Below, piece after piece: positions 53,441-61,630 of a DNA stretch of 64,000 nt (position 1 is its first letter; every line of letters begins with the position of its first letter). The notes beneath the pieces are model-generated. The model made no database searches. It saw only the letters and a program-made list of their open reading frames with translations, and had not been told where the DNA came from. The stretch comes from Candidatus Saccharimonadota bacterium (GTDB taxonomy: Bacteria; Patescibacteriota; Saccharimonadia; Saccharimonadales; UBA4665). The DNA lies in NCBI GenBank assembly GCA_027450065.1, contig DAIDKK010000002.1, forward strand, positions 1 through 64,000, written 5' to 3'. A program made the translations under genes and the position numbers.

Positions 53441-55369
53441 TCATCCTTCGCGCATATCGCGTATGGGATTACGACGAACATTCCGAAACAGCGGAGGAAG
53501 CATGCTCAAGAAACCGGCCGTCACGCAAACAAACAGTACCATACCGATTTGCCAACTATTCATACCAATCAAAGTAATCTGTTTTGCTGTACCTAGGCCA
53601 CCAAATCCATATCGTGCCTGAGTCGTTAGTTCGTGTGCATAAATGTGGTTTACGATGACCGACCCAACAGAGCCAAGCAACAGCGCTACTGCTGCTATCA
53701 GGAGCGATAAGCTAATCGTATATAGGACATATACCAATGCAACGTCGCCCCGTTTAAAACCGATTGCCCTGAACACTGCGGTCTCACGACGACCGTCGAC
53801 TATGGTTCGCCCGATAGTGATCCACATTATGATAACTGCCAGTACCACGGCGCCCACAACTGAATACTGGAATATACTCGTGGCCTTCGAGCGAATATCG
53901 TCGAGTGCAACGCTATTACTGAATGCAAGAGAGGCTTGATAAAGCCGTCCGGTAGGCTTACAAGAATTATCATATTGCGTAACGCAGCTTTGCTGATCAA
54001 TGAAGCGAGAGGCATCCGAAGCGGTCGCGAATTCAACATAACGCTGTTTGTTGTCTTCACTGCCGAACAGGTAGAGCGGGGTATACGTGAGTATGTCATT
54101 GTACCGTGACTTATCCGGTATTTGATCATAGAGATTTTTTGGGATAGCTTGCTCTATACCCGTTGTCGCGAGCAAGTTGTCTATGACGTCATTAAGGCTT
54201 CGGCTTTGCTTAACTTCCTGGGTTGATGGCGACAACCCCACAACCTTAAATTTAACAAAGTAGCTAATCGGTGTGGTGTTTTTGCCAAATTCCTGATCAA
54301 ATTGTTTTTGATTCTCGTCCGCTTGCTTTTCGGTGATAGTGCGTGTGTCAGTTTTAATAAAAGGGCTCTGGCAAGCGAATGGATCTGGCAGCCCATAAAT
54401 AACAGGAGGTTTCTTATAGGTGGCATCATTTGCATGTGCAGCGATTTCTTTTTGTTGCTGCAAAGTTTGTTGGATACTATTAAGCGAAGCGCTATTTCTA
54501 TAACAAGCGCTAAACGTAAGTGTTTCTGCCTTATCACGTAACACATTCAGGTAGTTTAGCTTTTCTGTAGTAGTTGCCATATCAGCTAACTGTGGTAAGC
54601 CGAGCAACTGCTCAACCGTATCTTTCGGAAGAATGATTGGCAATGCACCACTTGACGGTTGCCAGCCAGCATCATTTGGCAACATGAAATAGTCTGTGAT
54701 GTTTGATGGTGAAATAGTGAATTGGCTTTTTATGATTGAGTCTTGCGAACTAATGTTCGACATACTGTCGGTTTGATTATAGAATTTCTCCCCATCCTTT
54801 GGCAGCACGGCCAAAGATGAACCCTGTTTCACGGAATAGCTTTGTGAATAAAAAAATGCTGTTGCGTGATAACGGTCTGCTATTGAATGCAGCTGAGCGT
54901 CATTAAATGCTGGCTGGCCACCATATTTTTGAGCTAACAGATTATAAACGATACCATTCGGGTCATTTATGTTTAAGCGAATGGTCGATGCGTCGTCGCT
55001 AGTCTGCATATAAGGAGGCAGGTCACTAGCTTGAGTATATGATATTCCAAGTCGCTCTGCCTCTGAGGTTTTTTTCTTTACGAGTGCAGTATATCGCTGC
55101 TTTGCCTCGTCCACCAATACTGGATCACGAAGTAGCTTCTGAACCGCTAAGGGGTCATTTCTTGCCTTTGAAACAGTGACTATGTATTGACTGGTAAGGC
55201 CATCCTTGCGAATGTTATCTATGCTGTCAAAAACACCAGTCGTAACCATAGATGCCGTTATAAGGAGCCCGAATAGCATACTTGCCAATAGAATAGTGAT
55301 AATAGTTCGCACTTTACGGGTACGAAGCTTTGTCACGGCTAACACCATTGAATCTCGCAAGGTAATCAT
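53441..55369 (-). CDS. ABC transporter permease, FtsX/MacB type
   Basis: 642 residues. N-terminal membrane helix (TIITILLASMLFGLLITAS), a large extracellular domain of about 430 residues, then three C-terminal helices with the FtsX signature VVLAVIIMWITIGRTIVDGRRETAVFRAIGFKRGDVAL, which includes the coupling-helix region. MacB/LolE-type systems move lipoproteins, peptides or antibiotics mechanically across the periplasm or to the surface; the substrate is unknown. ATGA overlap with the ATPase gene. Confidence 0.88.
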   Translation of the reverse strand: MITLRDSMVLAVTKLRTRKVRTIITILLASMLFGLLITASMVTTGVFDSIDNIRKDGLTSQYIVTVSKARNDPLAVQKLLRDPVLVDEAKQRYTALVKKKTSEAERLGISYTQASDLPPYMQTSDDASTIRLNINDPNGIVYNLLAQKYGGQPAFNDAQLHSIADRYHATAFFYSQSYSVKQGSSLAVLPKDGEKFYNQTDSMSNISSQDSIIKSQFTISPSNITDYFMLPNDAGWQPSSGALPIILPKDTVEQLLGLPQLADMATTTEKLNYLNVLRDKAETLTFSACYRNSASLNSIQQTLQQQKEIAAHANDATYKKPPVIYGLPDPFACQSPFIKTDTRTITEKQADENQKQFDQEFGKNTTPISYFVKFKVVGLSPSTQEVKQSRSLNDVIDNLLATTGIEQAIPKNLYDQIPDKSRYNDILTYTPLYLFGSEDNKQRYVEFATASDASRFIDQQSCVTQYDNSCKPTGRLYQASLAFSNSVALDDIRSKATSIFQYSVVGAVVLAVIIMWITIGRTIVDGRRETAVFRAIGFKRGDVALVYVLYTISLSLLIAAVALLLGSVGSVIVNHIYAHELTTQARYGFGGLGTAKQITLIGMNSWQIGMVLFVCVTAGFLSMLPPLFRNVRRNPIRDMREG

Positions 55370-56094
55370 GCCAGTGCTCCGTCTTTCAAAATTACTGTAC
55401 GATCTGCTTTTGATGCCACCATTGGGTCGTGCGTTGCTATTACGACCGTAGTATTAAGTTCACGACAAGCCTGTCTAAAAAGATCGACAACTTCCTGGGT
55501 ATTCTGTGAGTCAAGGTTCCCCGTTGGTTCATCAGCGATGATGATATGTGGATTATTAATTAGTGCCCTCGCAATTGCTGCACGTTGTAGCTGCCCACCA
55601 GAAAGCTCTCGCGGATAATGCGTTAGACGATCGGCCAATCCAACCCTTTGTGCAAGCTGAGCGATTCGTTTTTTTCGTTCTCCCTTTTTCATGCGACTAG
55701 GCATTGCTGCAACTTCGATATTACGCGAGAGGTTAAGGAAGGGCTGTAAATAAAAAAACTGAAAAACAAAGCCTACGGTCTGATTTCTGAATCGAGATAG
55801 CCGACGATCACTGAGTGACTCAAGACGAGTCCCGTCGACTACGATTGTGCCAGACGTTGGTTTATCCAGGCCACCCATTAACTGGAGTAAAGTGCTTTTA
55901 CCACTACCACTTGGTCCAATGATAGCAACAAATTCCCCACGCTTTATCTGAAGTGAAACACCATTCAGGGCCGTCACCTTATTACCTGAGAGCTTGTAGG
56001 TTTTTGAGATGTTTTGAACAGACAGTATATCCTCGCCTTCGATCGAAGAGGCTTCTTGTGTCCTAATCGGCTTCGTATTCCTTGACCTGTCCAT
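55366..56094 (-). CDS. ABC transporter ATP-binding protein, LolD/MacB type
   Basis: 242 residues. Walker A GPSGSGKSTLLQLMGGLD, Q-loop VFQFFYLQPFLN, signature LSGGQLQRAAIARAL, Walker B IIIADEPTGNLDS, H-loop ATHDP. TGN-L-D and FxLxP features are those of the MacB/LolD class, matching the FtsX-type permease encoded next, with which it overlaps by 4 bases. Confidence 0.94.
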   Translation of the reverse strand: MDRSRNTKPIRTQEASSIEGEDILSVQNISKTYKLSGNKVTALNGVSLQIKRGEFVAIIGPSGSGKSTLLQLMGGLDKPTSGTIVVDGTRLESLSDRRLSRFRNQTVGFVFQFFYLQPFLNLSRNIEVAAMPSRMKKGERKKRIAQLAQRVGLADRLTHYPRELSGGQLQRAAIARALINNPHIIIADEPTGNLDSQNTQEVVDLFRQACRELNTTVVIATHDPMVASKADRTVILKDGALA

Positions 56095-56240
56095 TGTTTA
56101 CGTTTGTGTTTTCTATTAACTTTCACTAAAAGTATACCGCGATTGGTCCTAGTGGGCAAAACGTATATATAGTTTGAGTGAGCAGTTTTTTGTGACCGAA
56201 GTCGCAAGACATGCTCAGGTCTTGGGTGAGTCGATCGACG

Positions 56241-56609
56241 TCAGCTCTTGTAACAGCCGGGTCCAGTGGTACAGATCCAGTCGTAATAGCCGGCTACCCA
56301 GGGCGAGTAGTACGTGATGCCCCAGCTCTGCGAGTTGCCACTACAGCCCACGTGAAGGCGATAGCCCAGACCATTGTCGATCTCGTAGTAGCTGTAGTAG
56401 TTGCCTCCGTAGCCATCCGACCACCGGGTCGCCCAGCCGGACGTTCCGTTCGGAACCTCCACCCAGATACCAACGACCTGGTTGGTCCCGTAGACACACT
56501 GGACGTCCCCGGAGCCGGTGGCGTACGCAGGTGACAACCCAGACGCTCCGACCATCGTTCCGATGACCAGAGCGAGCGCCCCCAACAAGGAGGCCAGTCT
56601 GCGTTTCAT
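56241..56609 (-). CDS. Secreted small protein, actinobacterial-like (probable transfer)
   Basis: Start at ATG 56609 behind AGAAGGG. 122 residues: textbook signal peptide MKRRLASLLGALALVIGTMV ending near PAYA, then an 85-90 residue domain with four or five cysteines (VQCVYG, HVGCSGNSQSWG, WICTTGPGCYKS). Codons end in G or C far more often than in any neighbouring gene (for example CTG, GTC, ATC, GGC, TAC), and the GC-rich block has sharp edges near 56.2 and 56.64 kb. This style fits Actinobacteria, the usual hosts of Saccharibacteria. Function unknown; export into the host environment is likely. Confidence 0.8.
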   Translation of the reverse strand: MKRRLASLLGALALVIGTMVGASGLSPAYATGSGDVQCVYGTNQVVGIWVEVPNGTSGWATRWSDGYGGNYYSYYEIDNGLGYRLHVGCSGNSQSWGITYYSPWVAGYYDWICTTGPGCYKS

Positions 56610-56911
56610 CGCAAAACCCTTCTGCTGGCGATATGTCGATCGGCTGATCAACACATTAAAAATGATAGCACACATACCTACTCAGTAAAATTCTGCCCTA
56701 CATTTCAGTGAGTTGAATCAGTTGGGTTTGCCGATAATAAGTCTGTGATATTCTGTATTCTATATTTATCGTAGTCTAAACTAGCCGTTCGCAACTCGTC
56801 TGCCACTGCAAGCCAAGCCAGAAAAGATAAAGTCAGAACTGTGAAAATGGTTCTGACTTTTTGTATACCCAGAGTGGAATTGAAACTAAACTTTTTTGTT
56901 ATGATTAGTCC
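56610..56911. other. Gap with an orphan terminator
   Basis: No gene. AAAGTCAGAAC (56829-56839) pairs with GTTCTGACTTT (56850-56860) followed by TTGT, a plus-strand terminator with no plus-strand gene upstream. A GCCA motif precedes it, as at the tRNA-tail relics. Confidence 0.55.
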
Positions 56912-57400
56912 ATGAGCTACTCGCAAAAGTATACAATCGTACAATTTCTTGAACCGATTCAGCCACGACAAACATTTTCGATGGAAGAGTGGCCGCTTCA
57001 CATTACTTTGGCAGATGTATTTGCAATTAATCTCGATGAGTCATTGATTAAAGCGCTGGCCGCTTACTTGAGTTCAAAAGAGTGCATTTCCACTGAATCA
57101 ATGGAGGAAGCCCAACTTGGCGACCACAATAACCCAACTATAGTTACGCTAATAAAAAACAATTCTAAACTGCAGTCCTTACATGATGAACTTATTAATT
57201 TTCTACAAGCCTATGGTGCTGTTTTTAATTCACCTCAATTTACGCATGGGGGATTTTTGCCGCACGCTACTCGCCAGAATCATGCTCACTTGGAAACAGG
57301 AAAAAAGATAAATATCAGCGAGTTAACATTGGTTGACATGTTCGTCGATAATAACTGGAAGCAACGTAAAGTGCTCGAAAGCTTTAATTTGAAGTCTTAA
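56912..57400 (+). CDS. 2H phosphoesterase (2'-5' RNA ligase-like)
   Basis: 162 residues with the two H-x-T/S motifs of the 2H superfamily: WPLHITLADVF near residue 29 and FLPHATRQNH near residue 113. Family members act on 2',3'-cyclic phosphates or 2'-5' linkages of RNA and nucleotides. TGTTATGAT (hexamer 56900-56905) ends 6 bases before the ATG. Base use is AT-rich, unlike the neighbouring secreted protein gene. Confidence 0.82.
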   Translation: MSYSQKYTIVQFLEPIQPRQTFSMEEWPLHITLADVFAINLDESLIKALAAYLSSKECISTESMEEAQLGDHNNPTIVTLIKNNSKLQSLHDELINFLQAYGAVFNSPQFTHGGFLPHATRQNHAHLETGKKINISELTLVDMFVDNNWKQRKVLESFNLKS

Positions 57401-57484
57401 TCCATCTCAAATTTGCGATGTACGCTCACCAGTGACTAGCCTTAAGTCTTGTTTAATTAAAGCTATAACTTCCTCTATCGTTAT

Positions 57485-57527
57485 GAGCCATAAGCATTTT
57501 GACCTCTGTTAATTCAGGAGTATTTTT
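57485..57527 (+). repeat. Direct repeat A, second copy
   Basis: GAGCCATAAGCATTTTGACC then TCTGTTAATTCAGGAGTATTTT; CTGTTAATTCAG is a small hairpin before a T-run. Matches 52827-52866 with a few differences, some of them paired across the stem. Confidence 0.7.
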
Positions 57528-57556
57528 TGTACTCTTACACTCGATACTAATTTTAG

Positions 57557-58765
57557 TTATTGTGGCGGGACAATATATATCGGCGTTTGAGGTTTAGTCC
57601 GTACATTACCTTTGCCATCAAAAATCACAGCCATTACATTCGTAGGCAATAAAGGCATATTACTCTCAGAGTAACGATCACTAAGATTAAGGCTCTCCTC
57701 TGGAATACCTAACGACGCAGAGATGTCACGCCTCAACATATACTGCGGCCTACCATGCTCGTCGATAAGAAATTTATGATTCGTTGGCTTCAATCCTGTT
57801 ACCGCAAAATCAACTCCGCTAAAAGCCATCCCCGAAAATCCCATATTTGGATTTATTGCGGTAACGACACCGCTTACCTTAACTTGTTCTAAGCCTACTT
57901 TATTTTGCTGTAGCATCCGGTGTGCATATGAGAAGAGTAAGCTCATAGTATTTTTAGGAGACCAGCTCGTATTCCATGCACGCGTCATCTCAAAAGCCGT
58001 TTCCGGATTAACACCACTTAAGCTTGCGATATCCCTCTCTGAACTCGACCCAATTGGCGAGTACGAAACCCACGCAAATGGGTATGGCGAATCATCCGCA
58101 TATGCCCCGAAGGCGACCGCCTCATCCTCGCGAGCCTTATGCAAATAGTGGAAATTCTCAGCATAGAATCTACTGGTTTCAAGATCTACTGTCTTCATTA
58201 CTACTGGAGTTGCGCTATGCTTCTCGCGAACAAACATTACTCTACCGCGCTCACCGCTCATAAACTCCCTGTTTTTGCGTGTCAGAGCTGCATCCGAGCT
58301 AAACAGTCGCTTATCGAGACTAAGAGCACCGATAATGTCCGCACTCTCGGATGCTTCAATGGTTGATTGCCTCTTAATTGCTCTGGCATAATTCATATCT
58401 GCAACCGATTTGATTAAATCCTGATTCAGAATAATATCTTCACTTTGGATTGAAACCGTAAGCCCGGAAATCAACTCATGCGAACCATCGGCATAAGGAG
58501 CCTTCAAGGCATGGGCATAATCTTGCTGATGCCCAAGATTAGCCCAGACATCTATAGGTTTGTAGTAAGCAAGTGATAGCATCGACTGCAAGACCACATC
58601 CAGCTCATTAAACATGCCCGTCTCTTTATTGGAGTCGTGCACACACGAGGCAATTGCATCTCTGGCCATAAAAATCAGAGGGTTTTTTTCCCACACAAAA
58701 CCACTTCTATCTAGTTGAAGATATTCACGGGTATTATATTCTATATGCTGCACTGTTTCGTCCAT
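57557..58765 (-). CDS. Unknown protein, possibly with a GNAT-like middle domain
   Basis: About 402 residues from ATG 58765; TGCTATAAT ends 10 bases before it. N-terminal third helical. Middle block: RFYAENFHYLHKAREDEAVA, FGAYADDSPYPFAWVSYSPI and EMTRAWNTSWSPKNTMSLLF, which looks like an acyltransferase-type sheet-helix pattern. C-terminal block: VSGVVTAINPNMGFSGMAFS and QYMLRRDISASLGI. No membrane segment or signal. I cannot name the family. Divergent from the nucleotidyltransferase-NDK gene, so the two may share control. Confidence 0.6.
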   Translation of the reverse strand: MDETVQHIEYNTREYLQLDRSGFVWEKNPLIFMARDAIASCVHDSNKETGMFNELDVVLQSMLSLAYYKPIDVWANLGHQQDYAHALKAPYADGSHELISGLTVSIQSEDIILNQDLIKSVADMNYARAIKRQSTIEASESADIIGALSLDKRLFSSDAALTRKNREFMSGERGRVMFVREKHSATPVVMKTVDLETSRFYAENFHYLHKAREDEAVAFGAYADDSPYPFAWVSYSPIGSSSERDIASLSGVNPETAFEMTRAWNTSWSPKNTMSLLFSYAHRMLQQNKVGLEQVKVSGVVTAINPNMGFSGMAFSGVDFAVTGLKPTNHKFLIDEHGRPQYMLRRDISASLGIPEESLNLSDRYSESNMPLLPTNVMAVIFDGKGNVRTKPQTPIYIVPPQ

Positions 58766-58826
58766 CGAGACCAATATTATAGCATAATGGTTGACTTTTT
58801 ATATTGTATGTATTTTAGTTATTCGC

Positions 58827-60221
58827 ATGAATACTACGCGCTCACTGGAAAGCATGGCATTACAGGCATTTATGGATCCATCAGAGTGGTATATTTTTAA
58901 CGAGCAAGTTCAGGAAGCGGCAAGTAATTTCCCCGACATAACTGGAGTACTTGCTATCGGTTCTTTGGTGCAGTCCTTTCGACCACCCGCATACTTTTCG
59001 GAGCCAAGAAGAACAGGATCGCTTGGCATGGCCTACGAAGCGATTCGACAGCCAGAGCGGCGAAAGATCTTCCCGAACGGCAACAGCGACTTAGATATTT
59101 GGATCGCAGTAAGAGATACCGCTGATTCGTTCAAGGCTGAAAAGCCATTAAATCTTGGTGCCGTGGCCCTTCTAGAAGAATTATCGGCAGGCGAAGTCCA
59201 AAGAGGGACACGTCAATGGCACAACAAAAAATGGTCAGCCTTTGGCGGCTATTACAAGCAGCCGAATTTTTACCCCAAGAGCTTCACTGTAGCGAATGAT
59301 GAGGATGAACCCTGGATGGCAAGTAGATTTACGAGCATACTAGAGCAGTCACTAGTCAAAAAAATTCCAGATTTCGTAGAAAGAGTCGGTAGGTTTACCG
59401 ATAAAAAAATTCCAGGCGGTTTTCTAGAAGTCAGAGCCTTCCCTGAGTCTACCTATAACCTACGACCTGATGATGTAATGATGGAAGAAGGCATTAAAGA
59501 CCGGCAGCCCTTTCCTCGCATAGCAGACGAACAATGGATAGGCCCTGACCACGCATCATACATACTTTACAACTCAGATCGATCAACCATATACCCTTAT
59601 GTACTGGACGGGAGGATTCTAGGTGAAAGGATTGCATCATACATGGAGAGTAGAGGGGATGGGGCAAGTGAGAAGTCTTATGGGGCATTGCTCATAAAGC
59701 CAGATGCAATACAAAGGAATCAAGTATCCATTATTCGCGAAAAAATTAATGTCGGTATTGCATCATTCGCTGGAAAGATTGTGGTCGAAAGATTGCTACA
59801 CCTCTCCCCCGCAGATATACGCGAAATATACCCATCACTATCAGGCCAAGATCTTCATGATGCCACCGAGTACCTCACGGAAGGGCAGAACTTAGGGATT
59901 GTAGTCGAGGGGCATATACCCGAAGAAGGAATGATTCATGAGTTATCGCAAATCAAAGGGGTTAGAGTTGGAGACAGAAGCGAAGAAAGGCTCATAGAAG
60001 GACGAATACTTGACGGGGCGATTAGAGACCTCTTGCCGCTGCCCGGTGACGAGGCTCGCTATGCGCGGATCCTACCAACCCTCTTCAAAAGAAAGGTAGA
60101 CCCTCAACACAGATTTAATGCAGAGGAATACTCATATTATTCTCGGAACTTGGCACATTCACCAGATAACATAGTTGAACTTAAAGGGCTTCTGCGAGTC
60201 ATAGCCCCTGAACTTCACTGA
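58827..60221 (+). CDS. Nucleotidyltransferase-like domain fused to an NDK-like domain
   Basis: About 464 residues from ATG 58827 (58854 is an alternative with a better ribosome site). N-terminal half: GVLAIGSLVQSF and NGNSDLDIWIAV form the GS-x-DxD core of polymerase-beta-type nucleotidyltransferases. C-terminal half: SYGALLIKPDAIQRNQVSII is the opening of nucleoside diphosphate kinase, and RNLAHSPDNIVEL aligns with the NDK active-site segment N-x-x-H-x-x-D-x-x-x-E, so the phospho-accepting His seems kept. The NDK fold has an insert. Stop lies 17 bases before a NUDIX gene. I know no described protein of this architecture. Confidence 0.72.
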   Translation: MNTTRSLESMALQAFMDPSEWYIFNEQVQEAASNFPDITGVLAIGSLVQSFRPPAYFSEPRRTGSLGMAYEAIRQPERRKIFPNGNSDLDIWIAVRDTADSFKAEKPLNLGAVALLEELSAGEVQRGTRQWHNKKWSAFGGYYKQPNFYPKSFTVANDEDEPWMASRFTSILEQSLVKKIPDFVERVGRFTDKKIPGGFLEVRAFPESTYNLRPDDVMMEEGIKDRQPFPRIADEQWIGPDHASYILYNSDRSTIYPYVLDGRILGERIASYMESRGDGASEKSYGALLIKPDAIQRNQVSIIREKINVGIASFAGKIVVERLLHLSPADIREIYPSLSGQDLHDATEYLTEGQNLGIVVEGHIPEEGMIHELSQIKGVRVGDRSEERLIEGRILDGAIRDLLPLPGDEARYARILPTLFKRKVDPQHRFNAEEYSYYSRNLAHSPDNIVELKGLLRVIAPELH

Positions 60222-60238
60222 TAGTTTATACTTCTATT

Positions 60239-60745
60239 ATGTTAGTAAAAATCATTGACGATGAAGACAAAGATATAGGTTGTATCGAAAGACAGTATTT
60301 GGTTCAGTACGGCCTAAGACACCAAATAGCACGAGTGATAGTACTTTCTAAGAAAGACCAGAAAATACTACTCCAACAGAGAAGTCTCTTGAAGGACTCC
60401 TGTCCCGGGATGTGGGACACGAGCTCAAGTGGCCACGTGGATGCTGGTGAACAGGCGAGCACAGCAGCCTTAAGAGAGCTAAAAGAAGAAATAGGCATTT
60501 CTGCTAGTAATGTTACTCTCGTGGGATCTTTTAATACGAACGAGCGGCTAGCCGGGGGCAGGTTAGTACGGTCAACCCTAATATATGTACTCGAGATCAA
60601 TAGCACGAACGACGTAAAGCCTACAGTAGACCCCACTGAACTCGAGACCATAGAATGGCATAACATTGAAAGCACAGAGTTTATGTCACTCACACCTGGG
60701 GCAAAAAAAAGCCTAAATATACTTCGGGCTTGGCTTAAAAAATAG
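60239..60745 (+). CDS. NUDIX hydrolase
   Basis: 168 residues with a complete Nudix box GHVDAGEQASTAALRELKEE followed by IGI. N-terminal VKIIDDEDKDIGCIERQYLV and RVIVLSKKDQKILLQQRS resemble the isopentenyl-diphosphate isomerase/YfcD-type subgroup. Hydrolyses a nucleoside diphosphate derivative; substrate unknown. TATACT (60227-60232) ends 6 bases before the ATG, so it can be leaderless, though it is also close behind the fusion gene. Confidence 0.88.
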   Translation: MLVKIIDDEDKDIGCIERQYLVQYGLRHQIARVIVLSKKDQKILLQQRSLLKDSCPGMWDTSSSGHVDAGEQASTAALRELKEEIGISASNVTLVGSFNTNERLAGGRLVRSTLIYVLEINSTNDVKPTVDPTELETIEWHNIESTEFMSLTPGAKKSLNILRAWLKK

Positions 60746-60797
60746 AAGACCGACGTTGTTGCACAATCTTCAAAGTTGCAAAACTCGTCAATCAAGA

Positions 60798-60838
60798 GGA
60801 GCCAAGAAAAATGACTCGTCTTCTGACGGGTCTTTTTT
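60798..60838 (+). terminator. Terminator after NUDIX gene, with tRNA-like GGAGCCA
   Basis: GGAGCCA (60798-60804), then GACTCGTC-TTCT-GACGGGTC and TTTTTT. The tRNA-tail-plus-terminator layout again appears. Confidence 0.75.
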
Positions 60839-60888
60839 CTTTATTCCGAGATTGTATTTGAGCCAGCGGCCAGCGAACGAAGTAAGTA

Positions 60889-60971
60889 AGGTCGCTGGTT
60901 CGTACAGGATTGCACGCGCAGGTGCTTGCACCGAAAACCGAAATCCGTGCCATATCCAGTCCTCGGAGCCA
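60889..60971 (+). pseudogene. Interrupted tRNA-Asn 3' half
   Basis: AGGTCGCTGGTTCG (60889-60902) is identical to 52634-52647 of tRNA-Asn; then 51 unrelated bases; then ATCCAGTCCTCGGAGCCA (60954-60971), one mismatch to the tRNA 3' end. The break is in the T-loop, the same place where the other partial copies begin. The 60746-61069 stretch holds no gene besides this. Confidence 0.8.
60912..60934 (+). repeat. Conserved hairpin motif, copy 2
   Basis: GCACGCGCAGGTGCTTGCAC plus CGA; three differences from 52757-52779, two of which are a compensating base-pair change. Confidence 0.65.
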
Positions 60972-61069
60972 AAGTTAGATTTCGAATTTAAATACAGTAC
61001 GTATTCTCGCTATAGAATTCCTGTTTTCATGCCATAATCGGTGAGCTATTAAGAAATGGGGGATGAATC

Positions 61070-61486
61070 ATGACAAAACAAGTTTACATTAATCTACCAG
61101 TAAAAGATTTGCAGAAATCTACAGAATTCTATCAAGCTCTCGGCTTCAAGAAAAATGATATTTTTTCAAACGACAAAGCAAGTGGGATGGAATGGTCTGA
61201 TAACATTATCGTCATGCTTGTGACGCACGATTTTTACACGACATTTATTCCCGGTAAACAAATTATCGACGGCGATACAGCCAGTGGCGTGCTACTTGCC
61301 CTTAGCTTGGAAACTAAAGAAGATGTACAAAAGTTTGCAGATACTGCTAAGGCTAGCGGTGGTAACTACTTTACGGTTGAGTATGGGGTATCCGAGGATA
61401 TAATGTTTGGCTACGAAGTTCTCGACCTTGACGGCAACCAATGGGAGCCAGTTTGGATGAGCGCGGACTTTACGCCAGAGTCGTAA
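61070..61486 (+). CDS. VOC (glyoxalase/bleomycin-resistance) family protein
   Basis: 138 residues: QVYINLPVKDLQKSTEFYQALGFKKNDIF opening, DGDTASGVLLALSL, GYEVLDLDGNQWEPVWM ending. Two beta-alpha-beta-beta-beta units; metal ligands are not all obvious. Members include glyoxalases, dioxygenases and drug-binding proteins. GGGGAT precedes the ATG. Confidence 0.85.
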   Translation: MTKQVYINLPVKDLQKSTEFYQALGFKKNDIFSNDKASGMEWSDNIIVMLVTHDFYTTFIPGKQIIDGDTASGVLLALSLETKEDVQKFADTAKASGGNYFTVEYGVSEDIMFGYEVLDLDGNQWEPVWMSADFTPES

Positions 61487-61630
61487 GATATTCTGACATA
61501 TGCTCGTCTTTGCCTAGCCCATGAGGGCTCAAGCCCGCGACCGCATATCTCAAAAAAAACAGAAGTACCTACTTTCTTTTTCATAAGTCGTTATAGAGCA
61601 GGTGACAGTATGTAACTCTCGGCTCCGTGA

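Noticed and set aside
56705-57001. 98-codon minus-strand frame
   Set aside because: Overlaps the start of the 2H phosphoesterase gene and includes the orphan terminator.
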